The notes beneath the pieces are model-generated. The model saw only the letters and a program-made list of their open reading frames with translations. It did no database searches and had not been told where the DNA came from. This document shows positions 25,146 through 30,767 of a stretch of DNA of 30,767 nt, piece after piece; within the stretch, counting starts at the first letter, position 1; the number at the start of each line of letters is the position of its first letter. This DNA comes from Ga0074139 sp964515195 (GTDB lineage: Bacteria; Bdellovibrionota; Bdellovibrionia; Bdellovibrionales; Bdellovibrionaceae), in NCBI GenBank assembly GCA_964515195.1, contig CAZETK010000040.1, positions 1-30,767 on the forward strand, in the 5' to 3' direction. The position numbers and the translations under genes were made by a program.

Positions 25146-25787
25146 TTACCAAGAGGTCAAAAGCGAATGCAGAATCATAACGGGCTTCTGAAGAACCATT
25201 AAAACTCCTGAGAAAATAAGAACTAACAATACGATTCCCGTCATATGCTGATTTCTTTCAAGCCAGTAATTCCATTGGGGTGGCAAAAACCGGGCTAGAA
25301 CCTTTCCCCCATCCAGTGGATGAATGGGAAGCATATTGAAAACAGCCAAGAAAAGATTGATGAGGATAAACATATCCAGAACATTTTTGGCAGCCACAGT
25401 GGTTTGTTGGGCTGGTACAAATCGAATCATCATCGCCATCACAATTGCAGCTAAAATAGCCATTAAAACATTGGAAAGGGGGCCTGCCAAAGCAATCCAG
25501 AACATATCCGACCTGGGGTTTTTAAGACTACGGACATCCACAGGAACAGGCTTAGCCCAGCCAAAGAAAAAGGGAATACCGGTCACGATCACCATTAAAG
25601 GCAATAGAAATGTTCCGATGGGATCGGCGTGAGCAAGTGGGTTCAAAGTTAATCGGCCCAAAGCTTGAGCTGTGTTATCCCCTTTCCACTTGGCCACCAG
25701 GCCGTGGGCGTATTCGTGAACACAAAGAGCGAATAAAAAAGGTATAAAAATAAAGGCGACTCGACCGCCAATCGCTATAATATCCAT
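25146..25787 (-). CDS. M50 family site-2-type membrane metalloprotease
   Basis: This is a membrane-embedded zinc protease of family M50 (the compact YwhC/Rip-type). The 213-residue product has HExxH at 24-28 (H24-E-Y-A-H28) in the first helix and the third zinc ligand Asp159 in NMLPIHPLDGG, together with about five hydrophobic helices. It has no PDZ or CBS domain, so it is a minimal form, and its substrate is unknown. Such enzymes cleave transmembrane segments, for example of anti-sigma factors, but no candidate partner is adjacent. The ATG at 25787 matches the usual family start. Confidence 0.9.
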   Translation of the reverse strand: MDIIAIGGRVAFIFIPFLFALCVHEYAHGLVAKWKGDNTAQALGRLTLNPLAHADPIGTFLLPLMVIVTGIPFFFGWAKPVPVDVRSLKNPRSDMFWIALAGPLSNVLMAILAAIVMAMMIRFVPAQQTTVAAKNVLDMFILINLFLAVFNMLPIHPLDGGKVLARFLPPQWNYWLERNQHMTGIVLLVLIFSGVLMVLQKPVMILHSLLTSW

Positions 25788-25896
25788 AGCGGTATTCTAG
25801 AGCCCTAAACTTTGAGACTCAACCTTTATCCACTTCAAATACCCCTAATAATGATAGAACTTCAGCCGTTAACTCCATGGAAAACCTCAAGATATC

Positions 25897-25953
25897 TTGA
25901 CCCTTGTGGGCAGTTCCCACTATTGTGAGCCCATTCAAAAGCTGATTATAAAT
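25897..25953 (+). promoter_or_regulatory. Candidate promoters and operator for the acyl-CoA dehydrogenase operon
   Basis: Two sigma70-like pairs overlap here. The first is TTGACC (25897) and TATTGT (25921) with an 18-base spacer. The second is TTGTGA (25923) and TATAAA (25947), also with an 18-base spacer. Within the first spacer lies a perfect inverted repeat GTGGG-cagtt-CCCAC (25906-25920). A repressor bound there would block the first promoter. The second would start near 25960, about 26 bases before ATG 25986. Confidence 0.45.
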
Positions 25954-25985
25954 GTCATATGTGCACCATCCCTATCGGAGGAATT

Positions 25986-27137
25986 ATGAGACCAGCCTTA
26001 ACCCAACTGTCCGAAGACGAGCTTCAGTTTCGCGACGCAATTCGAGATTTTGCTGAAAACGAAATCAAACCTCACGTTCAAAAAATGGACCATGAGGCTC
26101 AAATGCGTCCCGAACTGGTGAAAAAACTTTTTGAAATGGGCCTTATGGGTGTCGAGTCTCCAGAACAGTACGGTGGAGCTGGAGCTACGTTTACTATGGC
26201 CTGTTTGGCCGTTGAGGAATTGGCCCGCGTTGACGCTTCTATTTCCGTGTTGATGGATGTCCAAAACACTTTAGTGACCAATGCCTTCTTGAAATGGGGA
26301 TCTGAGGCCATCAAAGAAAAATATCTTCCCAGACTCGCCTCTGAATGGGTGGGCGCCTATGCTCTCTCAGAAAGCGGAAGTGGATCTGACGCCTTTGCTT
26401 TAAAAACTCGGGCCGAGTTGAAAGGTGATAAGTATATTTTGAACGGTTCAAAACTTTGGATCACCAACGGAAACGAAGCTTCTTTATTTATTGTTTTTGC
26501 CAATATTGATCCTTCTAAAGGTTATAAAGGCATTACCGCTTTCTTGGTTGAAAAAGGAATGCCGGGATTTACAGTGGGCAAAAAGGAAGACAAGCTGGGA
26601 ATTCGGGCGTCTTCAACGACTGAGCTTTTATTTGAAAATTGCGAAGTTCCTGCCGCCAATATTCTGGGCGAGCCAGGTAAAGGCTATAAGATTGCTATTG
26701 AAACATTGAATGAGGGACGAATTGGGATTGGGGCCCAAATGTTGGGTATCGCCCAAGGAGCCTATGAAGCCACCCTTCACTATACAAAAACTCGTGAACA
26801 GTTTGGACAACCGATTAGTAACTTCCAAGGTGTCCAATTCCAATTGGCTCAAATGCGAACAGAGCTTGAAGCCGCACGACTCATGGTATACAACGCCGCC
26901 CGTTTGAAAGACGCGGGTGTGGACTTTATTCAATCAGCTGCCATGGCTAAACTTTATGCCTCTAAAGCCGCCGAAAAAATCACGTCCACGGCCGTGGATC
27001 TTTTTGGTGGCAACGGATTTACAAAAGAATACCCTGTCGAGAAATTCTGGCGAGATGCCAAAATCGGCCAGATCTATGAAGGGACTTCCAATATGCAACT
27101 GCAAACCATTGCTAAATTGGAGTTAAGCGGTCGATGA
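25986..27137 (+). CDS. Acyl-CoA dehydrogenase (short/branched-chain type)
   Basis: This is an FAD-dependent dehydrogenase that introduces the 2,3-double bond in acyl-CoA thioesters. From ATG 25986, preceded by CGGAGGA (25976-25982), it is 383 residues. The upstream in-frame start at 25959 is less likely. Motifs: AYALSESGSGSDAFALKT (flavin region, 124-141), the WITNG motif at 158-162, TREQFGQPI (269-277) and the catalytic base Glu365 in IYEGTSNMQ. These are closest to short- and branched-chain enzymes (butyryl- or 2-methylbutyryl-CoA type); chain length cannot be fixed from sequence. The stop overlaps the next gene's start (ATGA at 27134-27137), an unusual pairing with a solute-binding protein. 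Confidence 0.93.
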   Translation: MRPALTQLSEDELQFRDAIRDFAENEIKPHVQKMDHEAQMRPELVKKLFEMGLMGVESPEQYGGAGATFTMACLAVEELARVDASISVLMDVQNTLVTNAFLKWGSEAIKEKYLPRLASEWVGAYALSESGSGSDAFALKTRAELKGDKYILNGSKLWITNGNEASLFIVFANIDPSKGYKGITAFLVEKGMPGFTVGKKEDKLGIRASSTTELLFENCEVPAANILGEPGKGYKIAIETLNEGRIGIGAQMLGIAQGAYEATLHYTKTREQFGQPISNFQGVQFQLAQMRTELEAARLMVYNAARLKDAGVDFIQSAAMAKLYASKAAEKITSTAVDLFGGNGFTKEYPVEKFWRDAKIGQIYEGTSNMQLQTIAKLELSGR

Positions 27138-28600
27138 TTCGACTATTCTTGGGAGTCTTGCTTTGCGGGGGTTTGGGTTGGTCTCAAACCCCTTTTCATT
27201 TAAGTCTGACATCGCCACCGCGGGATCTGGACCCCCATCATTTGCGAGCCAGTTCGGGACAATATTTGTCCCAGCAACTTTTTCGACACTTCTACCGACT
27301 GAGCGAAGACAATGAATTTGTTCCAGAGCTGGGCGAGCGCTGTATTAAAAAACCCAAGAAGTGGACCTGCCACCTTAAAAAGAATCTGAAATGGAGCAAT
27401 GGTCAGCCGATCACAGCCGAAGATTTTGTTCTAAGTTACCGCCGGATTCTCACCCGTCCTTCTCCGCGAGCGGACTTACTGGCGCCTATTGCCAATGCTC
27501 AGGATATATTAAACAAGAAGAAACCCGCCAGCGCCCTTGGTGTTAAAGCCGTTAATCCCCATACCCTGGAAATACAATGGGAAGTGGCCGGCTCCGATTA
27601 TGAATATATCCTGATGAGCCCTGTCCTGGTTCCCTTGCCCGAGGGGGATTTTAAACCCCATGAAAACCGCGGCCCCTATAAGCTGACCCAAATCACCTCC
27701 CGACAGGTGGTGCTGGAACCCAACGAGCACTATCATAAAAAAAATGATCGTCCCCCTTTGCACTGGCTTCTCTATGAAGACACTTTAGCCATTCAAGCCT
27801 ACCGCCAAAATCAGCTGGATTTTCTTCGTCGGATTACGACCTCGATGATCCCCACCTTTCAGAGACAGCCCGGCTTTCGCTGGACTCCCGTTAATCGCCT
27901 GGACTCTTTGGTGATGGGGCCTTCTCTCCTGAAAGATCAAGAGCTTCGGCGCAAACTGATTGCAAGCCTGGATTATCAGGAAATGCAATCCCTGTATCAC
28001 TCTCCTCACAGGCCCGGATGTTTTGGAATGCCTTTGGATCTCTATGAGGGGGACGAGATCTGCTATCACGAACCTGCGCCTGCCAAGGAAAATTTGGACC
28101 GCTCGCTTAGCTTTATCTATTCGGCCCTTGGAGGGGAAGACCATAGACGCCTCAGCGAGTGGCTGCAAAGCCAGTGGCGCACAAAATTAGGAATTAAACT
28201 TCAGGTTAAAGGTCTTGAGAACAAGATTTTTCTTCAGCAGATTGCCTCCAGTCCCCCCGATATTTACCGCAAAGGCCTGAGCCCTGAAAACCCCACCTGC
28301 CACGGAAGCCTTGAGATTTTCACGTCGAAACATCCGGACAACTTTCTAAAATTTCAAAATCCCCGATTTGATGAGTTGGTGGGAAAACTGTCTCAAGGTG
28401 ATTCCAAGAGTCAGAAGAAAATTTGTCGCGAGGCCTTGTTGATCTTGAAAGAAAGCGAGCTTCTCATCCCAACGGGGCGGCTCAGTTTTGCCATGGCGGT
28501 TCACCCGCAGTGGAATCATGTCCGCATCAACTCTTTAAACCATCTGGATCTATCAGAACTGTCAATGTCTGCGCCAGTTTCAGGGAAAACCTCAAAGTAG
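27134..28600 (+). CDS. Peptide/oligopeptide-type ABC substrate-binding protein
   Basis: This is a periplasmic solute-binding protein of the SBP_bac_5 (OppA/DppA) family. The 488-residue product has a short signal peptide ending near residue 17 (LGGLGWSQTP), not a lipobox. The family signature is at 78-106 (TCHLKKNLKWSNGQPITAEDFVLSYRRIL). The later YQEMQSLYHSPHRPG and DELVGKLSQ segments fit the binding cleft and hinge. No permease or ATPase genes follow. It starts inside the stop codon of the acyl-CoA dehydrogenase gene, so translation is coupled. Ligand is unknown; peptides, murein peptides or another solute are possible. It could also be a stand-alone scavenging or signalling protein. Confidence 0.88.
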   Translation: MIRLFLGVLLCGGLGWSQTPFHLSLTSPPRDLDPHHLRASSGQYLSQQLFRHFYRLSEDNEFVPELGERCIKKPKKWTCHLKKNLKWSNGQPITAEDFVLSYRRILTRPSPRADLLAPIANAQDILNKKKPASALGVKAVNPHTLEIQWEVAGSDYEYILMSPVLVPLPEGDFKPHENRGPYKLTQITSRQVVLEPNEHYHKKNDRPPLHWLLYEDTLAIQAYRQNQLDFLRRITTSMIPTFQRQPGFRWTPVNRLDSLVMGPSLLKDQELRRKLIASLDYQEMQSLYHSPHRPGCFGMPLDLYEGDEICYHEPAPAKENLDRSLSFIYSALGGEDHRRLSEWLQSQWRTKLGIKLQVKGLENKIFLQQIASSPPDIYRKGLSPENPTCHGSLEIFTSKHPDNFLKFQNPRFDELVGKLSQGDSKSQKKICREALLILKESELLIPTGRLSFAMAVHPQWNHVRINSLNHLDLSELSMSAPVSGKTSK

Positions 28601-28637
28601 GACGGAAAATCGCAGCTGGTGATATTTAAGAAAATAT

Positions 28638-28964
28638 TTATGGGCTGGCGCCCAATTTCTTTTCAACGCGATCCTGACGTGCAAACAATTGCGTAAGACC
28701 GTCCAAAACTATCTTATTCCGGTTATTCTGCTCTTCAACCAGTAGAGCTACTCTATGAACGGATTTATCAAGCTTAGCCAGATCCGCTTTCACTTCGTGA
28801 ATTTCAGCCTTAACTTCGTGAAACTTCCCATCGGTGTGTGCCATCAATTCATCGCGAACCGAATAGAGCATTTTTTGAGTCACGAAGGCATCCTGTGCCG
28901 AGCGTGGGTAAGAGGTAGGGGGTGTGGGTACTTTTGATCGGTTTGTGCGGGACGGTTTTTTCAT
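28638..28964 (-). CDS. Coiled-coil protein of unknown function
   Basis: This is a 108-residue protein with a basic, Pro/Ser/Thr-rich N-terminus (KKPSRTNRSKVPTPPTSYPRSAQ) and a helical remainder. HEVKAEI and HEVKADL are back-to-back seven-residue repeats at about 49-62, a coiled-coil heptad, and the helix continues through LAKLDKSVHRVALLVEEQNNRNKIVLDGLTQLF. I recall similar short coiled-coil proteins in Bdellovibrio genomes but cannot name a family. GAGAG (28974-28978, minus strand) precedes the ATG. It may act as an oligomerisation or tethering protein; function is unknown. Confidence 0.75.
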   Translation of the reverse strand: MKKPSRTNRSKVPTPPTSYPRSAQDAFVTQKMLYSVRDELMAHTDGKFHEVKAEIHEVKADLAKLDKSVHRVALLVEEQNNRNKIVLDGLTQLFARQDRVEKKLGASP

Positions 28965-29057
28965 GGCGTGAGCTCTCTTTTATAATGGCAAAAAGATAAT
29001 GCAACCCAAGGAGAGCGACAATACCAATGTGCAGATTCTTGCTCTTGAAAAGCCGAG

Positions 29058-29318
29058 TCAGATTTCGGAAGCCCGTAGATCCACTTCGACCTGATCGGTC
29101 CTGGCCTTCACTTTGAGGAGTCTCCCGCCAAGACGCAGCGTTTCGTCAAAATGAAAGTCCAACATACAGCTAGGGAAGCCCCCCACGCCGAGACAGAACC
29201 CTTTAAATTGGGGAGAGTCCAACTTCGTCTTAATTTGAGACACTCTAGTTAACCTAGCTTTACTCAGTCCCTTTTCAGGCTTCGCAATATTCCAATCGAC
29301 ATAAATTTTCGAGCTCGC
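29058..29318 (-). pseudogene. Start-less coding-like frame, possible gene remnant
   Basis: The minus-strand frame is open from 29318 to the stop at 29058-29060, giving 86 codons before the stop. It translates to coherent protein-like sequence: KIYVDWNIAKPEKGLSKARL, then FCLGVGGFPSCMLDFHFDETL and RLLKVKARTDQVEVDLRASEI. A TGA lies just upstream at 29319-29321. The only normal start codons are GTG 29243, which removes the first 25 codons, and the ATG within SCMLDF. GTG 29243 lacks a ribosome-binding site. The reading therefore looks like a truncated or frameshifted gene, or a small protein with a non-standard start. I cannot name the family. Confidence 0.35.
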
Positions 29319-29320
29319 TC

Positions 29321-29349
29321 AAGGTCCTAAGCCAAAGGTCCGATATAAA
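29321..29349 (+). promoter_or_regulatory. Candidate promoter with direct repeats before the small Cys/His gene
   Basis: TATAAA (29344-29349) is a good -10. In place of a normal -35 there is AAGGTCC (29321-29327), repeated exactly at 29335-29341, 14 bp later. Direct repeats occupying the -35 and spacer suggest an activator site. A start near 29356 would give about 33 bases of leader with AAAGGAG before ATG 29389. Confidence 0.35.
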
Positions 29350-29388
29350 TGAGGAACTCACATTAATACTGAAAGGAGTTCATCAACT

Positions 29389-29628
29389 ATGTCTGACAAA
29401 AAAACACAACAACCTAAACAACCCGTCCAAACCCAAGTCCCAGGGAAAGTAATTTCCATGGACGATTACCGTTGCCACGCAGAGGGCTGCAAGTCTAAGT
29501 CCTCTCGAGCAAACTTCTGTGAGGAACACTTTCAGTGGTTCAAGGAAGGCCTCATCACAAAAGAGGGAGCCAAGGCCCAGGACTTCGATAAAAAATACTA
29601 TCAATACCAAAATCGAAAAGCTGCCTAA
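29389..29628 (+). CDS. Small Cys/His protein, putative metal-binding
   Basis: This is a 79-residue cytoplasmic protein with a charged start (SDKKTQQPKQPVQTQ) and a compact C-H-x3-C-x9-C-x2-H cluster (Cys29, His30, Cys34, Cys44, His47) reading CHAEGCKSKSSRANFCEEHF. This resembles a single zinc-binding knuckle. The following FKEGLITKEG and a Tyr/Gln-rich tail resemble a small protein type I recall from Bdellovibrio relatives; I cannot name it. AAAGGAG (29372-29378) precedes the ATG, and the gene is alone between a promoter-like region and a strong terminator, so it is probably a monocistronic gene. DNA/RNA binding is possible but unproven. Confidence 0.78.
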   Translation: MSDKKTQQPKQPVQTQVPGKVISMDDYRCHAEGCKSKSSRANFCEEHFQWFKEGLITKEGAKAQDFDKKYYQYQNRKAA

Positions 29629-29655
29629 GACTTTATCTACTTTTTGATTAAGAAC

Positions 29656-29685
29656 AAAAACCCACCTTATTCAGGTGGGTTTTTT
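29656..29685 (+). terminator. Strong intrinsic terminator
   Basis: AAAAACCCACCT (29656-29667) pairs perfectly with AGGTGGGTTTTT (29673-29684) around a 5-base loop, with T6 at the end. It follows the small Cys/His gene by 27 bases and ends its transcript. Confidence 0.92.
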
Positions 29686-29791
29686 ATTTGTTCTCATAGA
29701 TGACTTTAACTTTTTTATGAACATCGAATAGGCCCTTCGCGTGCCTCTCACCGCTTTACTCTATGATCATGCTCATGATAGCGTGGCCCCT

Positions 29792-30505
29792 ATGAAAGCT
29801 GCTATTATCACAGGTGCAGGTTCGGGTATTGGTCGATCCACAGCACTCTTATTTGCTAAAAATGATTTCCATGTTTTTTTATTGGGCCGTGATCTTCAGA
29901 AGTTGCGGGCGACACAGATGGACTGCGGCGAGCGCGCAACCCCCATTGTCTGCGATCTTTTTCAACAGGATCATATTGAAAGCGCTGTTCAGCAGATATT
30001 GTCCTCAGGCCACTCCGTTGAAGTCCTTGTGAATAACGCCGGGACCTATGTGGCCAAACCTCTTTTAGAAACCACCGAACAAGAGTGGATTGATCAATTT
30101 CAAATCCACGTCATGGGAGCTGTCCGATTGATAACAAGTCTATGGCCCCATTTTGTTAAAAACCATAAAGGCTCGATTATTAATGTAAGTTCTACCCTAG
30201 GGATGCGACCTGCCGCTAACACAAGTGCTTACAGTGCGATGAAAGCGGCTCAAATTAATTTGACTCAAACCTTGGCATTGGAAGGCGCTCCTCATAAGAT
30301 CCGTGTGAATGCCGTCAGCCCTGGGATTGTCGACACGCCTATTCATGCTTCAGGATCCGTTGAAAAAATGCACCAAGCGCAGCCTTTAGGTCGGGTGGGA
30401 CATCCCGAGGATATAGCCCGCGCTGTGTTCTTTTTAGCCACCGATTCGTCGGCATGGACGACGGGAGCAGTTCTACCTGTAGATGGAGGGATCAATCTAT
30501 TATGA
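29792..30505 (+). CDS. Short-chain dehydrogenase/reductase
   Basis: This is an NAD(P)-dependent short-chain oxidoreductase; its substrate is unknown. From ATG 29792 it is 237 residues. It has TGAGSGIG (7-14), NNAG (81-84), Ser134, Tyr147 and Lys151 (AYSAMK), and the C-terminal VDGGINLL. A GTG at 29741 would extend the frame by 17 residues (PLTALLYDHAHDSVAP) without family support; neither start has a clear ribosome-binding site. The stop overlaps the start of the next gene (ATGA at 30502), a pterin enzyme, so a pterin-reducing role such as dihydropteridine or sepiapterin-type reduction is possible by context, but the motifs are those of general SDRs. Confidence 0.86.
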   Translation: MKAAIITGAGSGIGRSTALLFAKNDFHVFLLGRDLQKLRATQMDCGERATPIVCDLFQQDHIESAVQQILSSGHSVEVLVNNAGTYVAKPLLETTEQEWIDQFQIHVMGAVRLITSLWPHFVKNHKGSIINVSSTLGMRPAANTSAYSAMKAAQINLTQTLALEGAPHKIRVNAVSPGIVDTPIHASGSVEKMHQAQPLGRVGHPEDIARAVFFLATDSSAWTTGAVLPVDGGINLL

Positions 30506-30767
30506 TTTCTTGGATATTGGAAGCTCGCTTTTGCTCGGCTCATTTTTACCAACAGTCCCAGTGGACTGAGGAAAAAAATAGAATCGAATTTGGACGCTGT
30601 TACACCGATTACGGACACGGCCATAACTACCGGCTTCTGGCTGAGTGGGGAAACGTCCCCGACTCTAGGCTGTCCAAAATTCGCGAACAGTTCGATGAGG
30701 TCGTGAAAAAACAAGATCACGAGCATTTAAATTTCGTAATCCCCGAATTCAAAGACACTGTTCCCAC
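30502..30767 (+). CDS. 6-pyruvoyl-tetrahydropterin synthase/QueD family protein, 5' part
   Basis: The first 88 codons are present and the gene continues past the window. This family uses dihydroneopterin triphosphate, making tetrahydropterin precursors or, as QueD, 6-carboxy-tetrahydropterin for queuosine. Zinc ligands His14 (FCSAHF), His39 and His41 (YGHGHNY) are present, with the likely catalytic Cys33 just upstream (GRCYTDYGHG). DHEHLN (72-77) carries the second catalytic histidine and the substrate-binding region. It is coupled to the SDR gene by ATGA. QueD and PTPS cannot be told apart from this part. The end is not in the window. Confidence 0.85.
   Translation, partial: MISWILEARFCSAHFYQQSQWTEEKNRIEFGRCYTDYGHGHNYRLLAEWGNVPDSRLSKIREQFDEVVKKQDHEHLNFVIPEFKDTVP

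Larger units (their letters stand above)
28965..29388. other. Intergenic stretch with a start-less frame and a promoter-like region
   Basis: There is no confident gene in this stretch. It holds the minus-strand coding-like frame described at 29058-29318, a perfect TATAAT (28981-28986) on the plus strand without a good -35, and the direct-repeat promoter region upstream of 29389. A 31-codon plus-strand ORF from 28999 has no clear support. Confidence 0.45.

Noticed and set aside
28999..29094. 31-codon plus-strand ORF starting at 28999
   Set aside because: It is too short, has no ribosome-binding site in place, and overlaps the minus-strand coding-like frame at 29058.
1..30767. tRNA, rRNA, CRISPR, insertion sequence or defence-system signatures
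   Set aside because: I looked for T-loop motifs, direct-repeat arrays, transposase or integrase motifs and restriction or toxin motifs and saw none that stood up.

Overview
The window looks like chromosome of a Gram-negative predatory-type bacterium of the Bdellovibrio lineage (Bdellovibrionota). I infer this from gene style, since no rRNA gene is present. The signs are several short Sec-type lipoproteins and outer-membrane barrel candidates, a GYF-GYF-PilZ protein, a small Cys/His protein of a kind I associate with this group, frequent TTG/GTG starts, and housekeeping genes of proteobacterial type. I found no rRNA or tRNA gene, insertion sequence, prophage, CRISPR array or recognisable defence locus.

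Layout. (1) 1-1000: a possible gene tail and a DUF481 outer-membrane protein. (2) 1160-8240: a fatty-acid synthesis block, yceD-rpmF-fabH-fabD-fabG-acpP-fabF, closely followed by rpiB and glyA. plsX, usually between rpmF and fabH, is absent. (3) 8280-12080: an M23 peptidase lipoprotein ending at a strong bidirectional terminator; two minus-strand envelope genes (a barrel-like protein and a lipoprotein); a divergent patatin-like phospholipase. (4) 12080-16560: a Kup potassium transporter convergent with the patatin (stop codons overlap), a GYF-GYF-PilZ protein, a MnmC-like methyltransferase, and a divergent radical SAM protein of the YhcC/TIGR01212 type. (5) 16560-21090: a 350-base leader with a NrdR-box-like palindrome, then nrdA-nrdB (class Ia ribonucleotide reductase) and a membrane-anchored protein of unknown function. 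(6) 21100-25790: a lipoprotein, overlapping scpA-scpB with unusual acidic extensions, divergent trpS, and an M50 membrane protease. (7) 25890-28600: an acyl-CoA dehydrogenase and a peptide-type solute-binding protein whose start and stop codons overlap, behind a promoter-like region with an embedded palindrome. (8) 28630-30767: a coiled-coil protein, a start-less coding-like frame, a small Cys/His protein with a strong terminator, an SDR oxidoreductase, and a 6-pyruvoyl-tetrahydropterin synthase/QueD-like gene cut by the window edge.

How the genes work together. The fab block makes acyl-ACP from malonyl-CoA: FabD loads malonate, FabH starts chains, FabF extends them, FabG reduces, and AcpP carries. 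It is coupled to ribosome (L32) and one-carbon (GlyA) genes. nrdAB supplies deoxynucleotides and is probably controlled by NrdR. ScpAB are the non-SMC condensin subunits for chromosome segregation.

The most notable signals beyond routine annotation are: the NrdR-like box lying inside an ATG-less open frame; two ribosome-binding-site/start pairs in frame at acpP; the palindrome inside the acyl-CoA dehydrogenase promoter; the inverted repeat between the lipoprotein and patatin genes; the acidic tails on both ScpA and ScpB; and the start-less minus-strand frame at 29058-29318. I did not find a convincing new multi-gene system.
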